The notes below the pieces were generated by a model, which made no database searches, was not told the DNA's origin, and saw nothing but the letters and a program-made list of their open reading frames with translations. Of a stretch of DNA of 64,000 bases, positions 1 through 11,191 are shown piece after piece. Within the stretch, counting starts at the first letter, position 1; the number at the start of each line of letters is the position of its first letter. The translations under genes and the position numbers were made by a program. Origin of the DNA: Cordilura impudica (lineage: Eukaryota; Arthropoda; Insecta; Diptera; Scathophagidae); contig OY821519.1 in the NCBI GenBank assembly GCA_963682025.1, positions 109,681,764 through 109,745,763 on the forward strand, written 5' to 3'.

Positions 1-311
1 CAAAAAGCTTAAAACTTTCAAACAAAATTTGGCGTGAAAAGGGGCGTGAAAGGGGGCGTGGCGTAAGAAATATTTATTTCTACCTCGCCTGGAGTATAAT
101 GTGTGTACAATTTGAAGTAAATCTGTTAAAAACTATATGGGAGCAATTACATAATTTCAAAAAAGTGGGCGTAAAAGTGGGCGTGGTAGAAAAAAAGTAT
201 CCTATTAATCATACAAGAGTCCCAGTTAAATGATGTGAGAATCTCAGGTACAAACAAACAAATAAACAAATAAACAAATAAACAAACACACATTCAATTT
301 TATATATTAGA
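1..311 (-). mobile_element. Helitron 5'-terminal fragment
   Basis: Read on the minus strand, the sequence starting at 311 opens with TCTAATATATAAAATTG, a TC-start AT-rich terminus like Helitron 5' ends. A (TTTG/TTTA)n tract follows (251-294 on the plus strand: AAAC/AAAT repeats). Further in are GGGCGTG-rich stretches resembling the units inside the Helitron derivatives at 5288-6285 and 56-57 kb. It carries no coding capacity and is cut by the window edge. The Helitron call rests on the terminus and the shared architecture only. Confidence 0.5.
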
Positions 312-540
312 TTTCTTGTAACGAGTAACCAAAACCTATTGTGAATTACATTAATTTATCTTAAACATATCGTAAGCAAAAATTACCCAAAGTGTTACGG
401 TTTCTAGACGCATAGAGTAAAATTATAAGAAGATGTAAAACTACTTATGTTCAACTTAGTATTTGTACGCAAAAAAAAATAAAAAATAAATCAAGTTTAT
501 ATTCAAACAGTTTATTTTTTATTGACTCAATTAACATTTT

Positions 541-1087
541 TATACCATCAACACCTCAGTGGCAGAGGGTATATATAGGTTTGTCATTCCATTTGTAACG
601 CATCGGAATAAATTCCTGAGACCCCAAAAAAATATATTTTCTTAATCCTTATAACAAGGGAAGTTGTTTTACCGATGACCGTCTGTCCGTCTGTCTGCGG
701 AAATCACGATCACGCCGTCAATATCTAAGCTAGACCGTTCGTTTTTGTATAAAATCGTTTACTAACATCCCAAAGGAGTTGCTATTTAAAATCGTCAAAA
801 TCGGTTAAAGGGTTCACGAGCTATGAATGAAATTTTGAAAAAACTCTTGAAAAAATAAAATTTTTCAGTGTGTTTGTTGTTTTTCTTAAGATATGTTGTA
901 TATGTTTTAATTCTTCGTATTGTTGAAGTCATAACAGTTGTGTGTATATTAATACTGCACGTGTCATATTGGCCTAAGCAAGTTTTACCACATATTTTTT
1001 TATCATTAAAATTAAATATTAAAAATTAAAAATTAATAAAAATAAAAAATGAAAAATGGAAAATGAAAAATTTAAAATGGAAAATGA

Positions 1088-1118
<31 letters not shown>

Positions 1119-1241
1119 TGAAAATTGAAAAATGGAAAATGAAAAATGGAAAATGAAAAATTAAAATTGAAAAATGGAAAATGAGAAATGAAAAATTGAA
1201 AATTGAAAATGGAAAATTGAAAATGAAAAATTAAAATTGAA

Positions 1242-1274
<33 letters not shown>

Positions 1275-1365
1275 GAAATGGAAAATGAAAAATGAAAATT
1301 GAAAAATGAAAAATGTGAAGGGTCTCAAAGATTCGGCCCAGCCGAATTTAACACTCTTACTTGTT
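541..1365 (-). mobile_element. DINE/mini-me-like dispersed element, complete short copy
   Basis: Both ends match the 3.1-kb element at 57331-60450. On the minus strand it starts at 1365 with AACAAGTAAGAGTGTTAAAT, followed by a small palindrome around TTCGGCTGGGCCGAA and then GACCCTTCAC. It ends near 541 with TATATATACCCTCTG and GGTATAAAA. A GTCY core (GTCTGTCCGTCTG, 690-702) lies inside. Subterminal inverted ACCCT/AGGGT blocks and the GTCY core are features described for dipteran mini-me/DINE-1 repeats. The class name is inference. There is no open frame. Confidence 0.6.
1020..1316. repeat. Degenerate GAAAAATGGAAAAT minisatellite
   Basis: About 300 bases made of variants of GAAAAATG, GAAAATTG and GGAAAATG in irregular tandem order. 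It sits just inside the right terminus of the element at 541-1365. A comparable AATTGAGA-type array sits next to a related terminus at 18.2-18.4 kb, so these elements may tend to grow such arrays internally. Confidence 0.75.
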
Positions 1366-3098
1366 TATTCTAATCTCTGCACATGTACAATAATTCAAAT
1401 GTTTTTCACTAAGAGTTTAACATTAACGTTATCGATAATACTTGATACCTGGTTACCTTAGTCAACTCCTGCATTCATCAGAATTGCAATTTCATTATTT
1501 CAACTACCTCACTTCCGTTTTACAAGTTCAACGTGCCTGAACAAGCTTCAAGTAATTAATTAAGACAGTGACACTAAAGTTGAGAAAATATCTTTAATTA
1601 GTATCGTAATCTTGAAGTTAAGATACCTGACAAGTCGTGTTTCATTAACAAAACAATTAAACTATTCCGGCCATAAATTTATTAAGAAAAGTTTTAAGGT
1701 AAGATTTTTCGAAATTATATTAAGAAAAGAAAATATATCGAAATCTCAATCTTCCAGTTGCCACGTGCAACTCATTTAAGGTGCATGGAAATCCCATGCT
1801 CAATCACCAATATGTTTGACAGCAAACCACTGAAATCAGTCTTATAACTCCATAGCATTCACAAGTGGTCAGAAAACGCCAGTTCATACTTCTGATTGGT
1901 ACATTTAGATAGTTCACCCATACCACACGCTAAATAGACCGAACGCTATAATTAATTTGGAAAGAAAGCAATTCTAAGCAACTTCGACGCGGTAGTATCT
2001 TTATCAGTGAACACCAAAATCACAGTTGGTCCATAATAGCTGCAAGCTCATTTTCATATGCATAACTACCTAACTAAACCTTACATGACTATACACAGAA
2101 AAAAAACAACTATTTTATTTGTAGTAAATTTCATTATACATAAAAATTTAAAAGTTTGACTATATATTAAATCCTTACACTGTTGATTTGTTTTAGATAC
2201 AACAATTCTCTACATAATACTATAAGCCTCATTCACATAATAATAGCTACTCCTTCATTGATAAAAAATTATTTATTATTATTATTTATTATTATTACTA
2301 TTTATTATTATTATCATACATTTTGCTATATTATAATAATTATCCAAAGTTGCTGATTCCTAATTAATATAATTTTGGCATTTTTGCTAGAGGCATGAGA
2401 TTAGTTTTCTATTGTTATGTGAGCATATGAAACTAGAGAAAGAACCACGTCACGACTGAAGATGGCCGGAAAGAAAAAAAACAACATGCCCCGTCTATCT
2501 AATTAGATTTCTTATAAAAAAAAACAAATATAATAAGCTGTAGTTATACCAAAAATAATTTGGTTACTTACTTACTCTGCAGCTTTCATCCAAACCGGTG
2601 AGCAAACACACCTCTAGAAAACCATCTCGATGTTTTATATATATTTTGATTAAAGGGAATATTAATCTCTAATACTTCTTTTCTTTCTTTTCTTTACCAA
2701 TTGCAACAAATCGTTTATAATTCCTCCACTTCGCGAGAAATTATTAATTGATAAGGCAGATCTCTTAAAGGTTTAATCTTTAGGTTTCTAAGAACTTACC
2801 GCCCTGTTCTGCATCTCAACCTCTCAGATACTAATATTAAAGGTTAACCCCGGAACAGTCTGTACATATAAAATGCCTTGTATTAAGTTGACAACTTTTA
2901 AATCACAACAAATCTTCAATTTGTGTACAAATCCCAATGGAATGGAAGAATAACAAATATTAGAAATATCGTACTGCGTGAAACGCAGGCTAAATTATAA
3001 TTTATACCTGCATCTACACACAAGAACCCATTTTTGTGAGATTATGAATTTCCCACATGTGTTCCATTCAGATAATAAAACTATCCTAAGATAATGCA
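1366..3098. other. No gene seen; AT-rich spacer
   Basis: AT-rich sequence without a convincing open frame or known element end. It contains a short interrupted ATT microsatellite at about 2268-2320. Two related stretches sharing ATATCGTACTG/ATATCATACTG and GAAACGCAGGCTAAATTA lie at about 2957-2996 and 3321-3360, on either side of the MITE at 3101-3258. Confidence 0.5.
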
Positions 3099-3100
3099 TA

Positions 3101-3258
3101 TGTGACCTTCTCCGAGAAAAGGGACCTAGTGTGTCAAAAACGGGTTGTATCAAAAACGGTGGATTCTGGTACCTAAAAGGGTGTAGGAACTTTAAGTGCG
3201 TTTTTTTCTCAAAACTTAATTTTCACACACTAGGTCCCTTTTATCGGAGAAGGTCACA
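3101..3258. mobile_element. Hairpin MITE family A, copy 1
   Basis: A 158-bp element with about 34-bp terminal inverted repeats beginning TGTGACCTTCTCCGAG, one mismatch between the arms. It is flanked by TA on both sides (3099-3100 and 3259-3260). The centre holds a short repeat of TCAAAAACGG. A nearly identical copy with TA flanks lies at 51108-51264. The TA duplication suggests mobilisation by a Tc1/mariner-type transposase, which is inference. It has no coding capacity. Confidence 0.85.
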
Positions 3259-3260
3259 TA

Positions 3261-5287
3261 TGTATGTTATCCTAAACAATTAGGGATTTCTTATCATTAA
3301 AAATACAGAATAACAAATATTCTTAGAAATATCATACTGTGCGAAACGCAGGCTAAATTACAAACCATGTTCACATTTGAACAGTATGTATATGTATGTA
3401 TGTATGTAAAAACATGTTAATGAGTAAAACAAAACACAAAATAGCCAAACCAATCGAGTGATAAAAACCAGCATATTTGTGGACTTGCAATCCAGTTATT
3501 TAGCAAAAAAGGTAAAAATGGGGGGGAAAAAATGGGGGAAAATGGGAATTTTTGCGATTTTTAAGGCACTGGATGCACTTTTTTTGAGTAGGTTCCCCTT
3601 TTTTCTCCTATTCAATATCTACAACTTTGCTTCAGACACAAAAGAGATATTCCGTACGGTTACTGAGTTATAAACGTGTTAAAATATACAAAAATTGATA
3701 AAAATCCAACTTGAGCAAAAAAATTCGTATGGCCATTAAATTGTAATGGCAGCCAACTTGACAAAACGAATGATGTAGAAGTTCCTATTTTTGGGGCTAC
3801 TTTCAGGTGCAATTGTCAGAATTGAGTGCCAAAATCATGTGCAAAGACAAACTAAATCATATGCAAAAAAAAAAAAATTCAGTGCTTAGTGGTATAAACG
3901 AAAATACTAAAATTAATTTTCAAGTAAATATTATTCACTCTACACCAAGTATATAAATATTAAAATTTTAGTGTATCATTATAATTGAAATGGAAATATT
4001 TAACAAATAATTTTCGAACAATTTATTTTATATTTATGTTTTGGAAATTTTAAAAATTTTTCTTTAACCATGTACGGTTTTCTTTATTTTTTTAGATGTC
4101 AACATAAAAACGTTGAAAATATTGTCAGTCAGTCACTTGGTCATAATTTTATACAACTTGCACTCGATACATTTAACAAAATGAAAGAGCTGAAATTTCT
4201 CTTAACTTAAATGTGTGGTGGCTTCTGTCATCCATCCATGATTAAGTTAGCCCGCCTGCGTCCACAGTGACAAGTCAAATTAAAATTGAATACATTATTG
4301 TCAAGTGAAAATGAAAGTTTTTTTTTTTGTTAATATGTTGAAAATACGCATTTTTTTATGAAAATGTAGTTATTCAATTATTAACTATTTTCGCACCAAT
4401 TTAATAGAGACATAATGTAATGTACATATGTATCAATACATGGTGACATTGCCGGTGGCAAAGAAATTTGATTTAATGTGTCAATATGCCATAAAGTCTT
4501 TGGAATAGTTTATTTTTGCAAAAAAAAAAAAAAATAGTGCAAACAAAATTAAAAACAACTTACTTAAAACTGTAAAGTGTGTTCGGCAATCCTTGCAAGA
4601 AGCTTTAACTATTGAATTACAATTTATAACAGCTGTCACAACATTGTTGTGGCAAAGTGTACAATGTAGTTTACATATCAGGTGCGGCAATTTTCCTTTT
4701 CTTAATTGTTTGCCATTTCATGCAAACAACTGTTGTAAATTTAAAAAAAGGCAAATACAAAACTATAAATCTTTCTATTGTTTGGATTTTGGATATGATT
4801 TTAACAAAAATATTCCGTATTGTTTGTTTTTTTTTTTTTTTTTTGACAAATAATCTTAGGTTTATTTATTTATTTTTGTTTTTCAACTAATATGCAAATT
4901 GGCCAGCTTACAACCGCTGCAACAAGTGTGCCACATTTGAGTTTTATGTATGGGTGCCATAAATCTCAATGAAAACTGAAAGCTATAATTTGTGCAACTG
5001 TCAATAAACTATTTTAACTTGTGTACCATTTGTAGTCATTAACATTTAGGTGGCACTTAATTGAAAGCTTCGGATAATTGAGTAATCCAGTGGTATCAGA
5101 CGTGACGATTTTACATCATTTTAACTATTTTTGTGTGCAAATTTATCCAAATGACGATTGTCAATTTTTTGTACGGACCTCCTTATATTTTGACTATTTT
5201 TAGGCAGCTGTAAATTTTACTTTAAAAACTTGAATCCGGCAATAATAATAACACAAAATTTTATGTATGGTATCACTTTATTTAAAA
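3261..5287. other. No gene seen; AT-rich spacer
   Basis: Nothing could be assigned. The region has poly-T and poly-A runs (for example 4828-4845) and short chance open frames with low-complexity translations. No repeat termini were recognised. Confidence 0.5.
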
Positions 5288-6285
5288 CTAGAATGCCTTG
5301 CCGCACTTCGCTAGGACTCAACGAGACTTATTGGCATGTTTTATTTTATAATAAATTTTTTCTACGAAGTTTATATTGTGAATTAAAATATTTTATTTAA
5401 TATTTTTTTATTTCAATCTTTGCTGGTATACAATATTTTTTTGTTTTTTCATTCGGTGCAAAAATTATAACATTTTTCGGCAAGGTACATATAACTGTCC
5501 ATTAGAAGAATTTGGAATATCATTTGCCCATTTTTGATTTTGAAAATTTTTGTTTTTGGCGATTTTTATTTTACGCGATTTTCGGTATTGGCGATTTTTG
5601 ATTTTGTCGAATTTTGAATTTGGCGATTCCGCCCTATTTTGATGGGACTATTCACATTAATATCTGATGGACTTCATGCAGTGGCGAGGCTTTCTCTTTT
5701 ATAGTAAACAAGTTATATGATATAACATATTCAATTTGTATGGGCGGTGCTACGCCCACTGCTCCGTCACGACCATTTTTGTTCGACTATTCTCACAAAT
5801 AACTTATGGGCTTATGCAGGGTCACAGGGCACTGACTTTAACAGTACTGCAAATATAGAATTTAATAATTACTTTGTATGGGGATACCGCGTCCATTGTT
5901 GTGATCCCTCCATTTTTTTGTTCTACCAATCACATAAATAATTGATGGGCTTATGCAAAGTCCCAGAGCCCTCACTATTACAGTACTCCAGATATAACAC
6001 ATTTTATATTTACTTTGTAGGGATAGTGCCACGCCCATTGGTGTGATCCCGCCCACTTTTTGTGCGACTACTCCAATTAATAATATATGACCGCAGACAA
6101 ACTTGCAAAGCTGGGTCTGTTATAGTACTCGAGATATATAATATTGAATTATTACTTTCTATGAAAGGCGCCACACCCACATATTCGATCTCGCCAATTT
6201 TGGGCAGGGCAACTAACATAAATAATTGCTGAAATTACACAAATTTGCAAACACACACATTCGCTCTTTATTATATTAGTATAGA
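5288..6285 (-). mobile_element. Helitron derivative A (about 1 kb)
   Basis: On the minus strand the 5' end at 6285 reads TCTATACTAATATAATAAAG preceded by A. The 3' end at 5288 reads CTAG followed by T, as expected for Helitron insertion between A and T. In order inside it are a CAAAC-rich stretch, about four units of roughly 140 bp each marked by GGTGCCACGCCCA-type motifs (about 5739, 5879, 6018 and 6160), a GATTTTGGCGATTTTTG minisatellite (5530-5630), and a remnant of the Helitron helicase C-terminus (5412-5510). It is non-autonomous as it stands. Related derivatives are at 11.5-12.5 kb and 56.3-60.6 kb. Confidence 0.7.
5412..5510 (-). pseudogene. Helitron helicase C-terminal remnant
   Basis: Minus-strand translation gives SNGQLYVPCRK and then, after a frame change, IIFAPNEKTKKYCIPAK. 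These match the end of Helitron Rep-helicases, where an SHGQLYVACSRVG-like block is followed by an APxxKTKNxVY-like block. Frames are broken and no upstream helicase motif is present. Shown directly: the two blocks in the right order. The family call relies on general knowledge of Helitron helicases. Confidence 0.6.
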
Positions 6286-6547
6286 TGTGTTAGTCCTAGC
6301 CAGTATAGAGTTTCGTAATACGAAGCAAATGAAAATAGACTATAATATCATTTGCTGTAGAAAAAAAGGGTACAGTGTACAGCATGCACATTCTTTTTTC
6401 CAGTAAATTTCAAAAATAATGGAACAAAAGTGGAAAATAAATAACTTACATGTTTAAGAGTTCTATGAAAAATATATAAAAGTTTTAATTAAAAAATAAA
6501 TTAACTAAACACATTCTGAGTACAGGAACGAGGCGTGGAGAGATATA

Positions 6548-7798
6548 ACGGGTGATTTTTTTGAGGTTAGGATTTTCATGCATTAGTATTTGACAGATCA
6601 CGTGGGATTTCAGACATGGTGTCAAAGAGAAAGATGCTCAGTATGCTTTGACATTTCATCATGAATGGACTTACTAACGAGCAACGCTTGCAAATCATTG
6701 AATTTTATTACCAAAATCAGTGTTCGGTTCGAAATGTGTTTCGCGCTTTACGTCCGATTTATGGTCTACATAATCGACCAAGTGAGCAAACAATTAATGC
6801 GATTGTGACCAAGTTTCGCACTCAGTTTACTTTATTGGACATTAAACTAACCACACGAATGCGTACAGTGCGTACAGAAGAGAATATTGCGTCTGTTTCT
6901 GAGAGTGTTACTGAAGACCGTGAAATGTCGATTCGTCGCCGTTCGCAGCAATTGGGTTTGTGTTATTCGACCACATGGAAGATTTTACGCAAAGATCTTG
7001 GTGTAAAACCGTATAAAATACAGCTCGTGCAAGAACTGAAGCCGAACGATCTGCCACAACGTCTAATTTTCAGTGAATGGGCCCTAGAAAAGTTGGCAGA
7101 AAATCCGCTTTTTTTATCGACAAATTTTGTTCAGCGATGAGGCTCATTTCTGGTTGAATGGCTTCGTAAATAAGCAAAATTGCCGTATTTGGAGTGAAGA
7201 GCAACCAGAAGCCGTTCAAGAACTGCCCATGCATCCCGAAAAATGCACTGTTTGGTGTGGTTTGTACGCTGGTGGAATCATTGGACCGTATTTTTTCAAA
7301 GATGCTGTTGGACGCAACGTTACGGTGAATGGCGATCGCTATCGTTCGATGCTAACAAACTTTTTGTTGCCAAAAATGGAAGAACTGAACTTGGTTGACA
7401 TGTGGTTTCAACAAGATGGCGCTACATGCCACACAGCTCGCGATTCTATGGCCATTTTGAGGGAAAACTTCGGAGAACAATTCATCTCAAGAAATGGACC
7501 GGTAAGTTGGCCACCAAGATCATGCGATTTGACGCCTTTAGACTATTTTTTGTGGGGCTACGTCAAGTCTAAAGTCTACAGAAATAAGCCAGCAACTATT
7601 CCAGCTATGGAAGACAACATTTCCGAAGAAATTCGGGCTATTCCGGCCGAAATGCTCGAAAAAGTTGCCCAAAATTGGACTTTCCGAATGGACCACCTAA
7701 GTCATGGACCAATCTAACGTTTCAAATAAAGAACCGATGAGATTTTGCAAATTTTATGCGTTTTTTTTTAAAAAAAAGTTATCAAGCTCTTAAAAAAT
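6548..7798 (+). mobile_element. DD41D mariner-like (rosa-type) element, broken copy
   Basis: Starts ACGGGTGATTTTTT right after a TA. It lines up along its length with the intact copy at 33427-34732. Relative to that copy it lacks the last 7 bases of the right terminal repeat, carries one extra T in a T run (frameshift near 7110-7117) and has a 49-bp deletion after 7700. These three differences alone account for its length of 1251 against 1306. The missing right terminus means it probably can no longer move. Confidence 0.9.
6661..7717 (+). pseudogene. DD41D mariner-like transposase, frameshifted
   Basis: The first frame (6661-7140) gives an N-terminal helix-turn-helix region starting MNGLTNEQRLQIIEFYYQN. 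The second frame (7127-7717) gives the catalytic domain: FSDEAHFWLNG (first Asp), FQQDGATCHTAR (second Asp) and CDLTPLDYFLWGY (third Asp), with 41 residues between the second and third Asp. A one-base T insertion separates the frames. A 49-bp deletion removes the C-terminal tail present in the other copy, so the frame ends early at 7717. Non-functional by these lesions. DD41D spacing is the hallmark of the rosa-type branch of the Tc1/mariner superfamily. Confidence 0.92.
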
Positions 7799-7861
7799 AG
7801 GTAAGAATAGGTAAGCGCTAACAATTCTATTTTGAAAAAATTTGAGCTGTTTTATTTTTTC

Positions 7862-8003
7862 AGACCAAAATGGAAATCTTTGCGATAGTGAGCTGAATGA
7901 TGTGGATGTTGTTGATACTAATGAGGAGGAAAATGGTTTGGATAAGGAATATTCCCTTGTTATCTTGTATTATGAATATATTTTTATAATGGGTTTTGTT
8001 TGA
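7862..8003 (+). other. Exon-like acidic open frame, unidentified
   Basis: A pyrimidine-rich run ending TTTTTTCAG (about 7854-7862) is followed by an open frame that reads DQNGNLCDSELNDVDVVDTN and continues acidic to a TGA near 8003. The acceptor-like signal and the non-repetitive translation suggest a real or former exon, from a host gene or an unrecognised transposon. No partner exon was found nearby and no family was recognised. It may be chance. Confidence 0.25.
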
Positions 8004-8256
8004 TAGTTTTTGCTAAAAAGGAAAAGAAAAGTTCGAGATTCCATTGGCTTGAGATAAAGAATTCTCAAATTAAATGCAATTTATACCTACATAGCTTAAA
8101 AGTTTCATCAGGAAGGTCAGATCTGTTTAAACACTCTGTTTCCTAAAACATTTAGATGCCATGAAAGATCCATGCCCACCATTTCCTCTGCGGTCGCCGA
8201 TCCTAAATTTAAATCTAAAGTACCCAAATTAAAATTTCTTTGTTTCTGGCAGAACA

Positions 8257-10195
8257 CAATATTTTTTTTTTTTATTTATTAACCAATACTCAGGGGATGC
8301 CCCCTACAGATGCAGCGCAATTTGTTGATCTCAGGAAAATAGGTTATGGGAAGGAGGAAAGAGGGAGTAGTGTTTGTGGATATTAGACTTAAATTTTATT
8401 AGATTATAACTGTCAGGAAAGACCTCTGTGGGGAGTTTATTCCACATACGACTAGTTCGACTGATAATCGAATTCTCTCTGTAATGCGTTGTGCGGTCAA
8501 CTGGACAATAAACTACAAACGGATGTGATCTACTAGAGAAGCGGGTAGGGCGAACCGAAACTCGGGCACTTGGAATAAGTTCGCTAATCTCAGAAGAACA
8601 TTTCCCATGGTAATATCTATAGAACAGTGAGACAGAACCCACCTTCCGACGATGTTCCAATGAGTCAATTGGATATCCTACTGTCATTGATGAGCATCAA
8701 CGCCCTCCTTTGCACATGGTCCACTTGCTCCAAAATAGACTTTGAAGCTCCTGCCCATATATGGGAGTTGTATTTCATTTTTGGTCGGATGTAAGTGGTA
8801 TAGATTTTAAGGAGATCAGAAGGAGTGAAGTAATTTTTGCACCATTCTAGAAAACCAAGACACTTGAATGCTTCTTTCGACACTTGAAAAACATGCTCGT
8901 TCCAACGAACATCACATTGAATTCTCATGCCTAGAGCATCAAGAGTATCCGACTCCTCAATACCTATACCACCCATATATACAGATGACATTGTGGAATG
9001 CATGGCCCTATGGGTCAACATACAACACTGAGTCTTCAGCGCATTAAAATCAACTATATTCGCTTTACCCCACTCGGAGATTGTTAACAGGTCTTGATTG
9101 AGTGTGTCATACATTGTCCGCCTTTTGCCCCCAAAGTCCAAGAGGCTTGGCCTACATTTAAAGGAAAATGAATGACAAATGCTGCTGTCATCTGCGAAAG
9201 AGTATATAAAGTTAAAAGTTTGACCAAGAAGGTCGTTCAGAAAGATAAGGAAAAGAGAAGGAGAAAGAACGAAACCTTGGGGTACCCCTGAATTAAGCTG
9301 AAACTCATTGGATGAGACCCCATCAATAACAACACATATTGTTCGATCTCTGAAAAAACTCGATATAAATCGAGAGAAGTCATTACCGACCCCAAATCCA
9401 ATAAGCTTAGATATCAGTGCACCGTGCCACACACGATCGAATGCTTTGGAAATATCTAGAGCAACCACTTTACTTTCGCCAAAAATGTTAATGGATCGAC
9501 TCCAGCGCTCAGAAAGTAGGGCTAACAGTTCTCCCGCGGAACGATTTATACGGAAGCCATACTGACAATCATTAATAAGAGAGTTGGCCTCTAGGTAGTT
9601 CACAAGATGGAAATTGATCATGCTCTCCATCACCTTTGAGAGTGCAGAGCAGATTGCAATTGGACGGTAATTTTCAGGGTTATTAGCCGCAACCATTTTA
9701 GGGATTGATTGGACATTAGCAACTTTCCAGCAAGAGGGAAAGACTCCCAGGAAAGGTTGGCCAATGGACTGGCTAGCGTCGAAGAGCACTGTTTCAGCAC
9801 CAGTGCTGGTATACAATTCGGTCCCGGATACTTATTTATGTTGAGATCCGAAGGAACCTTTTTAACTTCACGTGCTCGGAAGAATATTTTAGGAATAGTA
9901 CAAGATACTCTTTCGAGTTCGGGCAGTAGTTGATCGCTATCCGGCAAAAATGAATTTTTTGCCAAAAGTTCAGCTAAAAGGTTAGCCTTATCAACCGGGT
10001 CAGTGAATATTTGCTCATTCATTATAAGAGTTGGGATTGCAGAACTAGCATTATTCTTTACTCTTTTAACAAATGAACAAAAGCTCTTGCTGCCCCTAGG
10101 AGCAGAAAGAACTTCAGCACGAAGACGCTGATCGTGAAGAAACTTTTCACGCCTTAGTACTTTAGCACATATTGCTTTTTTGGCTATGGATCACT
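8257..10195 (-). mobile_element. 5'-truncated LINE (non-LTR retrotransposon)
   Basis: Minus-strand element whose 3' end carries an A-rich tail (T run at 8263-8275 on the plus strand). Coding remains run from about 10186 down to 8331. The endonuclease domain is missing, as expected for 5' truncation. It belongs to the jockey/CR1-type group by its reverse transcriptase motifs; the clade was not resolved. It is not the same family as the LINE at 61.6 kb. Confidence 0.85.
8331..10186 (-). pseudogene. LINE reverse transcriptase, decayed
   Basis: Three open pieces in different frames: 10186-9630 (linker and fingers, with KVPSDLNINKYPGPNCIP), 9816-8665 (palm) and 8687-8331 (C-terminal region with RTSRMWNKLP). 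In the palm piece NPENYRPIAICSALSKVMES, LDISKAFDRVW, GVPQGFVLSP and FADDSS (9181-9201) are reverse transcriptase motifs; the usual YADD is FADD here. Frameshifts near 9760 and 8680 make it non-functional. A linker frame upstream (to about 10186) continues without a start codon, consistent with 5' truncation. Confidence 0.88.
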
Positions 10196-11190
10196 TAACA
10201 AAATTATTAATAAGCTGCTTTTCTGACTCATATGTTGCTCAAAATATTACCTTGGGGAAAACATAATCTAGTCATATAGCTTAAAAAGTAGTACGGGCGG
10301 AGCAATTTGATATTAGTTTGCATTGATGAGTCTTCCAAGTAAATGGTCTATTTTTTTTTTAATTATAAGTTTAAAAAAATGTGATGCGCTTTCATTACAT
10401 AATTCTATAGCCGATTAATATCAAAATCGGAATATCGATTATAAGAAAAACAATAGATTTCGCTGCAGACGACTGGAAGTAATCATGCTGTAGCTAAATT
10501 GTTTACAGATGAAATTGCCAATTTAGTTATTTTAAAATTTACTAGCAGATTCCAGCGCTCGAAATTCGAGTGCAGTTTCTAGGGAGCTTTATTTTTCAAA
10601 TTAGCCAATTCACAAACCAATAATTTTATGGTTTATTGTTATTGTGAATGAAGATAACAAACTCATTAATATTTTAATAAATCACACATAGCATATGTAT
10701 AATTTTATGTATGTGTTAGTAGCAATTTTAAATGCAATTTACTCAAAATAAAGGAAAAAATTTAAACATCTGGAAATCTGCAAAACGGCTAAAAAGAAAT
10801 GCCATTCAAATAATATACGTTTGGTCAAAATCGGGATAAAACGGTAGAACAAACTATCGGTCACAAGAAATCGATTAGCCTATTAATATTATAGATATGT
10901 CATTCACTGGCTCATCCTATACCTGTTTAAAATTACCTTCATGTGTTGAAACTCTTGTCAGAATATTTATAATTATATTTATAATTATATTGGCAATAGC
11001 CCGAAATATAATGATAAATTTTTTGACGCACAAACTATATTGCAGATTAAACCAATGAACATGCATCACCCATCTCAAGCTAGATGGGTATGAGGGTTGG
11101 AAGATTATTTTCTCTTTTTCTGCTATTAACGATGATATTGATACTGCTAAAGATGTAGTTTCGAAATTAGAATGATATTTGTGTTTTTGA
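10196..11190. other. No gene seen
   Basis: AT-rich with no convincing open frame. A short palindromic stretch at about 10550-10590 (CAGCGCTCGAAATTCGAGTGCAG core, 23 bases in all) recurs in opposite orientation at about 26400-26440, so it may be part of a small dispersed repeat. Confidence 0.4.
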
Positions 11191-11191
11191 A

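Noticed and set aside
251..294. CRISPR-like or functional tandem repeat
   Set aside because: Simple AAAC/AAAT repeat typical of the subterminal region of these Helitrons; no spacers.
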